Of a stretch of 16,348 nt of DNA, positions 14,434 to 16,348 are shown one piece after another. The first letter of the stretch is position 1; each line of letters opens with the position of its first letter. This stretch comes from Muribaculaceae bacterium (GTDB lineage Bacteria > Bacteroidota > Bacteroidia > Bacteroidales > Muribaculaceae), in contig JAKSMA010000023.1 of assembly GCA_024400895.1 (NCBI GenBank), positions 1 to 16,348 on the forward strand, written 5' to 3'. A model generated the notes under the pieces. That model was not told the origin of the DNA and did not search any database. It worked only from the letters and a program-made list of their open reading frames with translations. The position numbers were made by a program, and so were the translations under genes.

Positions 14434-16125
14434 ATGAAAAAAAAATTAGTCACAATTCTACTCTGTGCAGCCACTCTTGCATGCTCTATGCCAGCTATGG
14501 CACAAGCCTATGGTAGAACAAGTTCTGATAGTTATTACCGCCGCGGTTATTCCGACGTGTTGGACATTCGTGCAGGCTATCCTGGCCGCTTGCGTGAAAA
14601 AATTACGGAACGCGAAATGCGCTATGCCCGAATGGTCATCATTGATGGCGAGATTAATGGTGAAGACATCGCAGTATTGAGAAAACTTTGCTCACGAGGT
14701 AGCTGCTACGACAGCAACGACCGCTCGATTGACAATTATGTAGACCTCGACTTGTCGCGTGCACGCATTGTGAGCGGTGGAAGTTACTATTCGAGTTATC
14801 GTGCAACACGCGAAGAAATTGGCGAATACATGTTTTATAATTGCTCAGCACTCCGTTCGGTAGTGCTTCCAGAATGGACCAACTGCATTCGCAAAAAAGC
14901 ATTTTACGGTTGCAATAATCTGGAAGACGTGATGATGCCACGTGGTGTGCGCTTTATCGACGACGAGGCATTCTCTGGTTGCCGACGCCTCCGCCGTGTC
15001 GACCTTCCCGATGGATTGGAAAGAATCGGCAAACAAGCATTCTACAACTGTTACGAACTGCCAAATGTATACCTTCCTCGCACCCTGAGAGAAATTGGCT
15101 CGGAAGCATTCAGATACTGCCCTATCCGCGACATCCGCTTCCCTAACAATCTGCGCACCGTGGGCGAACGAGCATTCTCCAACACAAAACTCACTCGCCT
15201 TGACATTCCTGCTTCGCTGAACCTTGAAGGTAGCATCGGCTCAATATCTACGCTCACCAGCATCAATGTGGAAAACGGACACCCAGTTTACTCTTCCATC
15301 GATGGCATTTTGTATACCGACCATGGCGCCACCCTCACCATCTTCCCTTCGGGTCGTGGAGGCGACGTTAATGTTCCAGAAGGCGTGACACTTATCGGCA
15401 AATATGCTTTTTCAGGAAGTGGCGTGAGTAGCGTATACCTTCCTGAATCCACCACCACTATCGGTGCAGGTGCATTCAGCGGATGCTCAAATTTGTCGAA
15501 CATCAGTTTTGCCGCCACACTCAAAGCCATTGGCGATGAGGCATTCAACGGATGCTCTTCAATCACTTCATTCGTGCTCCCAGAAGGCTTGACCGAAGTG
15601 AGAAAAGGCACATTCAAAGGTTGCAAAAAGATGGTGCAAGTGGATTTACCAGCATCGCTGACCGACATTGGCCAAGATGCATTCCGCGACTGCGAATCGT
15701 TGCGCATCATCAAATTCCCAGAAGGTCTCCGCAGCATTGGAAAAGAAGCGTTCCGTAATTGTAAGTCGCTTGACGGCGTGGTGGTACCAGCCAGCGTAAC
15801 GACTTTGTCGTACAAGGCATTTAACGAATGTCACACCATGACGACGATAACACTGAACGAAGGTCTCAAAATCATTGAGGAAAGCGCCCTCGACAACTGC
15901 AACCTGCTGAGCCTCATCATTCCAAGCACCGTGCAAGTGATTGATAAAAAGATGGTGGAGAAGAACAAGAATTTGCAGAAGATTGTGGTGTTAGCTACTA
16001 TTCCACCTGCATTGCAGAGCGACAGCGAAAAGAAAGTGCCACTCTATGTGCCCGCACAATCACTCGAGCTTTACAAGAACACCAAGCCTTGGAAGAACTA
16101 TAAAACCATCCTCCCAATCGAATAA
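14434..16125 (+). CDS. Secreted BspA-like leucine-rich repeat protein
   Basis: 563 residues from the ATG at 14434, chosen because it gives a clean signal peptide (MKKKLVTILLCAATLACSMP then AMAQ) and because the -7 box lies inside the longer frame that opens at 14368. From about residue 130 the protein is a series of roughly 23-residue LRR_5 repeats of the form IGxxAFxxCxxLxxVxLPxxLxx (for example IGKQAFYNCYELPNVYLP and IGKEAFRNCKSLDGVVVP), interrupted near residues 265-330 by an island containing YSSIDGILYTDHGATLTIFP, a known insertion in this family. It ends with VPLYVPAQSLELYKNTKPWK, the usual closing cap. BspA-like proteins are exported and bind host or bacterial surface proteins. No type IX sorting domain or lipobox is seen. 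Monocistronic, with a strong terminator. Confidence 0.92.
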   Translation: MKKKLVTILLCAATLACSMPAMAQAYGRTSSDSYYRRGYSDVLDIRAGYPGRLREKITEREMRYARMVIIDGEINGEDIAVLRKLCSRGSCYDSNDRSIDNYVDLDLSRARIVSGGSYYSSYRATREEIGEYMFYNCSALRSVVLPEWTNCIRKKAFYGCNNLEDVMMPRGVRFIDDEAFSGCRRLRRVDLPDGLERIGKQAFYNCYELPNVYLPRTLREIGSEAFRYCPIRDIRFPNNLRTVGERAFSNTKLTRLDIPASLNLEGSIGSISTLTSINVENGHPVYSSIDGILYTDHGATLTIFPSGRGGDVNVPEGVTLIGKYAFSGSGVSSVYLPESTTTIGAGAFSGCSNLSNISFAATLKAIGDEAFNGCSSITSFVLPEGLTEVRKGTFKGCKKMVQVDLPASLTDIGQDAFRDCESLRIIKFPEGLRSIGKEAFRNCKSLDGVVVPASVTTLSYKAFNECHTMTTITLNEGLKIIEESALDNCNLLSLIIPSTVQVIDKKMVEKNKNLQKIVVLATIPPALQSDSEKKVPLYVPAQSLELYKNTKPWKNYKTILPIE

Positions 16126-16151
16126 GAAACATCTATCATAGTTACAAGCCT

Positions 16152-16191
16152 TGCGAGATACTTTTTTTTGACAGTATCTCGCATTTTTTTT
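16152..16191 (+). terminator. Intrinsic terminator of the BspA-like gene
   Basis: TGCGAGATAC (16152-16161) pairs perfectly with GTATCTCGCA (16174-16183), 10 bp with a 12 nt loop, followed at once by eight T (16184-16191). It lies 26 nt after the stop. Confidence 0.92.
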
Positions 16192-16220
16192 GGATAGCCA
16201 ATGGAAAATACATAAATTTG
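16189..16220 (+). promoter_or_regulatory. Promoter of RNA element copy 2
   Basis: TTTG (16189-16192), a 20 nt spacer and TAAATTTG (16213-16220): a perfect Bacteroidetes promoter. Its -33 box uses the last three T of the preceding terminator's T-run. Transcription would begin near 16227. Confidence 0.75.
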
Positions 16221-16227
16221 CAAGCGT

Positions 16228-16348
16228 AACGACATCACTCTATCAGTCGTTGAAATTATTCATGCATCTATAGAGTATCATCTATGCAGATGATTGCCAA
16301 CCGAGCATGTTATAGCCACGGTGGTTCAATGATGCGATTGTTGAACAA
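16228..16348 (+). ncRNA. Candidate structured RNA leader, copy 2 (continues to the window edge)
   Basis: Order: hairpin AACGAC (16228-16233) with GTCGTT (16246-16251); block A ATGCATCTATAGAGT (16262-16276); perfect hairpin ATCATCT-ATGC-AGATGAT (16277-16294); block B CCAACCGAGCA (16297-16307); a 7 nt variable spacer; and block C (16315-16341), beginning GCCACGGTGGTTCAA and ending GATGCGATTGT. Blocks match copy 1 with a single mismatch (T for C at 16330). Closing stem GCATC (16264-16268) with GATGC (16331-16335), and bulged stem CCAACCG (16297-16303) with CGGTGG (16319-16324), can form. What follows is outside the window; as in copy 1, an ATG sits at 16332-16334 and would open a frame MRLLN. 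It is either a leader of another gene or a separate small RNA. Confidence 0.6.

Noticed and set aside
15288..15815. A 175-codon minus-strand frame within the leucine-rich repeat gene.
   Set aside because: The repeats keep the same antisense frame open; the sense protein is clearly real.
14434..16125. Repetitive DNA that might be a tandem repeat or CRISPR-like array.
   Set aside because: The periodicity comes from 23-residue protein repeats with diverged codons; there are no identical DNA repeats with spacers.
2054..16341. The two RNA copies face outward and could be inverted repeats bounding a 14 kb mobile element.
   Set aside because: Identity is limited to blocks separated by unrelated but foldable spacers, no transposase or integrase is present, and the genes between are ordinary chromosomal ones.

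Overview
The window reads as a chromosomal segment of a gut- or oral-type Bacteroidales bacterium (Bacteroides/Prevotella/Muribaculaceae range; I cannot name the genus). The evidence is the repeated promoter architecture TTTG or xTTG, about 20 nt, then TAnnTTTG; A-rich leaders without Shine-Dalgarno sequences; and the gene content (BspA-like leucine-rich repeat protein, glutaminase-A-like GH-type protein, imelysin plus di-heme lipoproteins, a ccsA-type heme-handling protein, an EtfBA pair).

Left part (1-2190, all minus strand): the start of etfA, complete etfB with a clear promoter, then a small unknown gene whose leader carries a conserved, apparently structured RNA element. Next (2201-4131): a terminator, a glutaminase-A-like protein lacking its normal N-terminal half, and a 0.5 kb non-coding stretch rich in hairpins. 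4132-6411: a fragment of a heavy-metal-associated (HMA) protein, metY (O-acetylhomoserine sulfhydrylase family), and a divergent Lrp/AsnC regulator; a perfect inverted repeat overlaps the -33 boxes of both divergent promoters. 6424-7732: a two-gene operon of a hemerythrin/RIC-like di-iron protein and a LuxR-type regulator with a degenerate receiver domain. 7842-14198: a four-gene minus-strand cluster of outer-membrane porin-like protein, imelysin lipoprotein, di-heme CxxCH lipoprotein and a fused CcsBA cytochrome c maturation protein, which looks like a self-contained periplasmic metal/heme redox unit. 14434-16125: a secreted BspA-like leucine-rich repeat protein ending in a strong intrinsic terminator.

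The most notable observation is that the 5' leader of the small gene near 2050-2150 (minus strand) reappears at the far right edge (16228-16348, plus strand). Both copies sit directly behind a Bacteroidales-type promoter. They share three sequence blocks (15, 11 and 27 nt, one mismatch in total) in the same order. The segments between the blocks differ in sequence, but the first of them still folds into a hairpin in both copies. A closing stem and a bulged stem can be drawn from the conserved blocks themselves. This pattern suggests a recurring structured RNA (cis-regulatory leader or small RNA) that I do not recognise as a known class.
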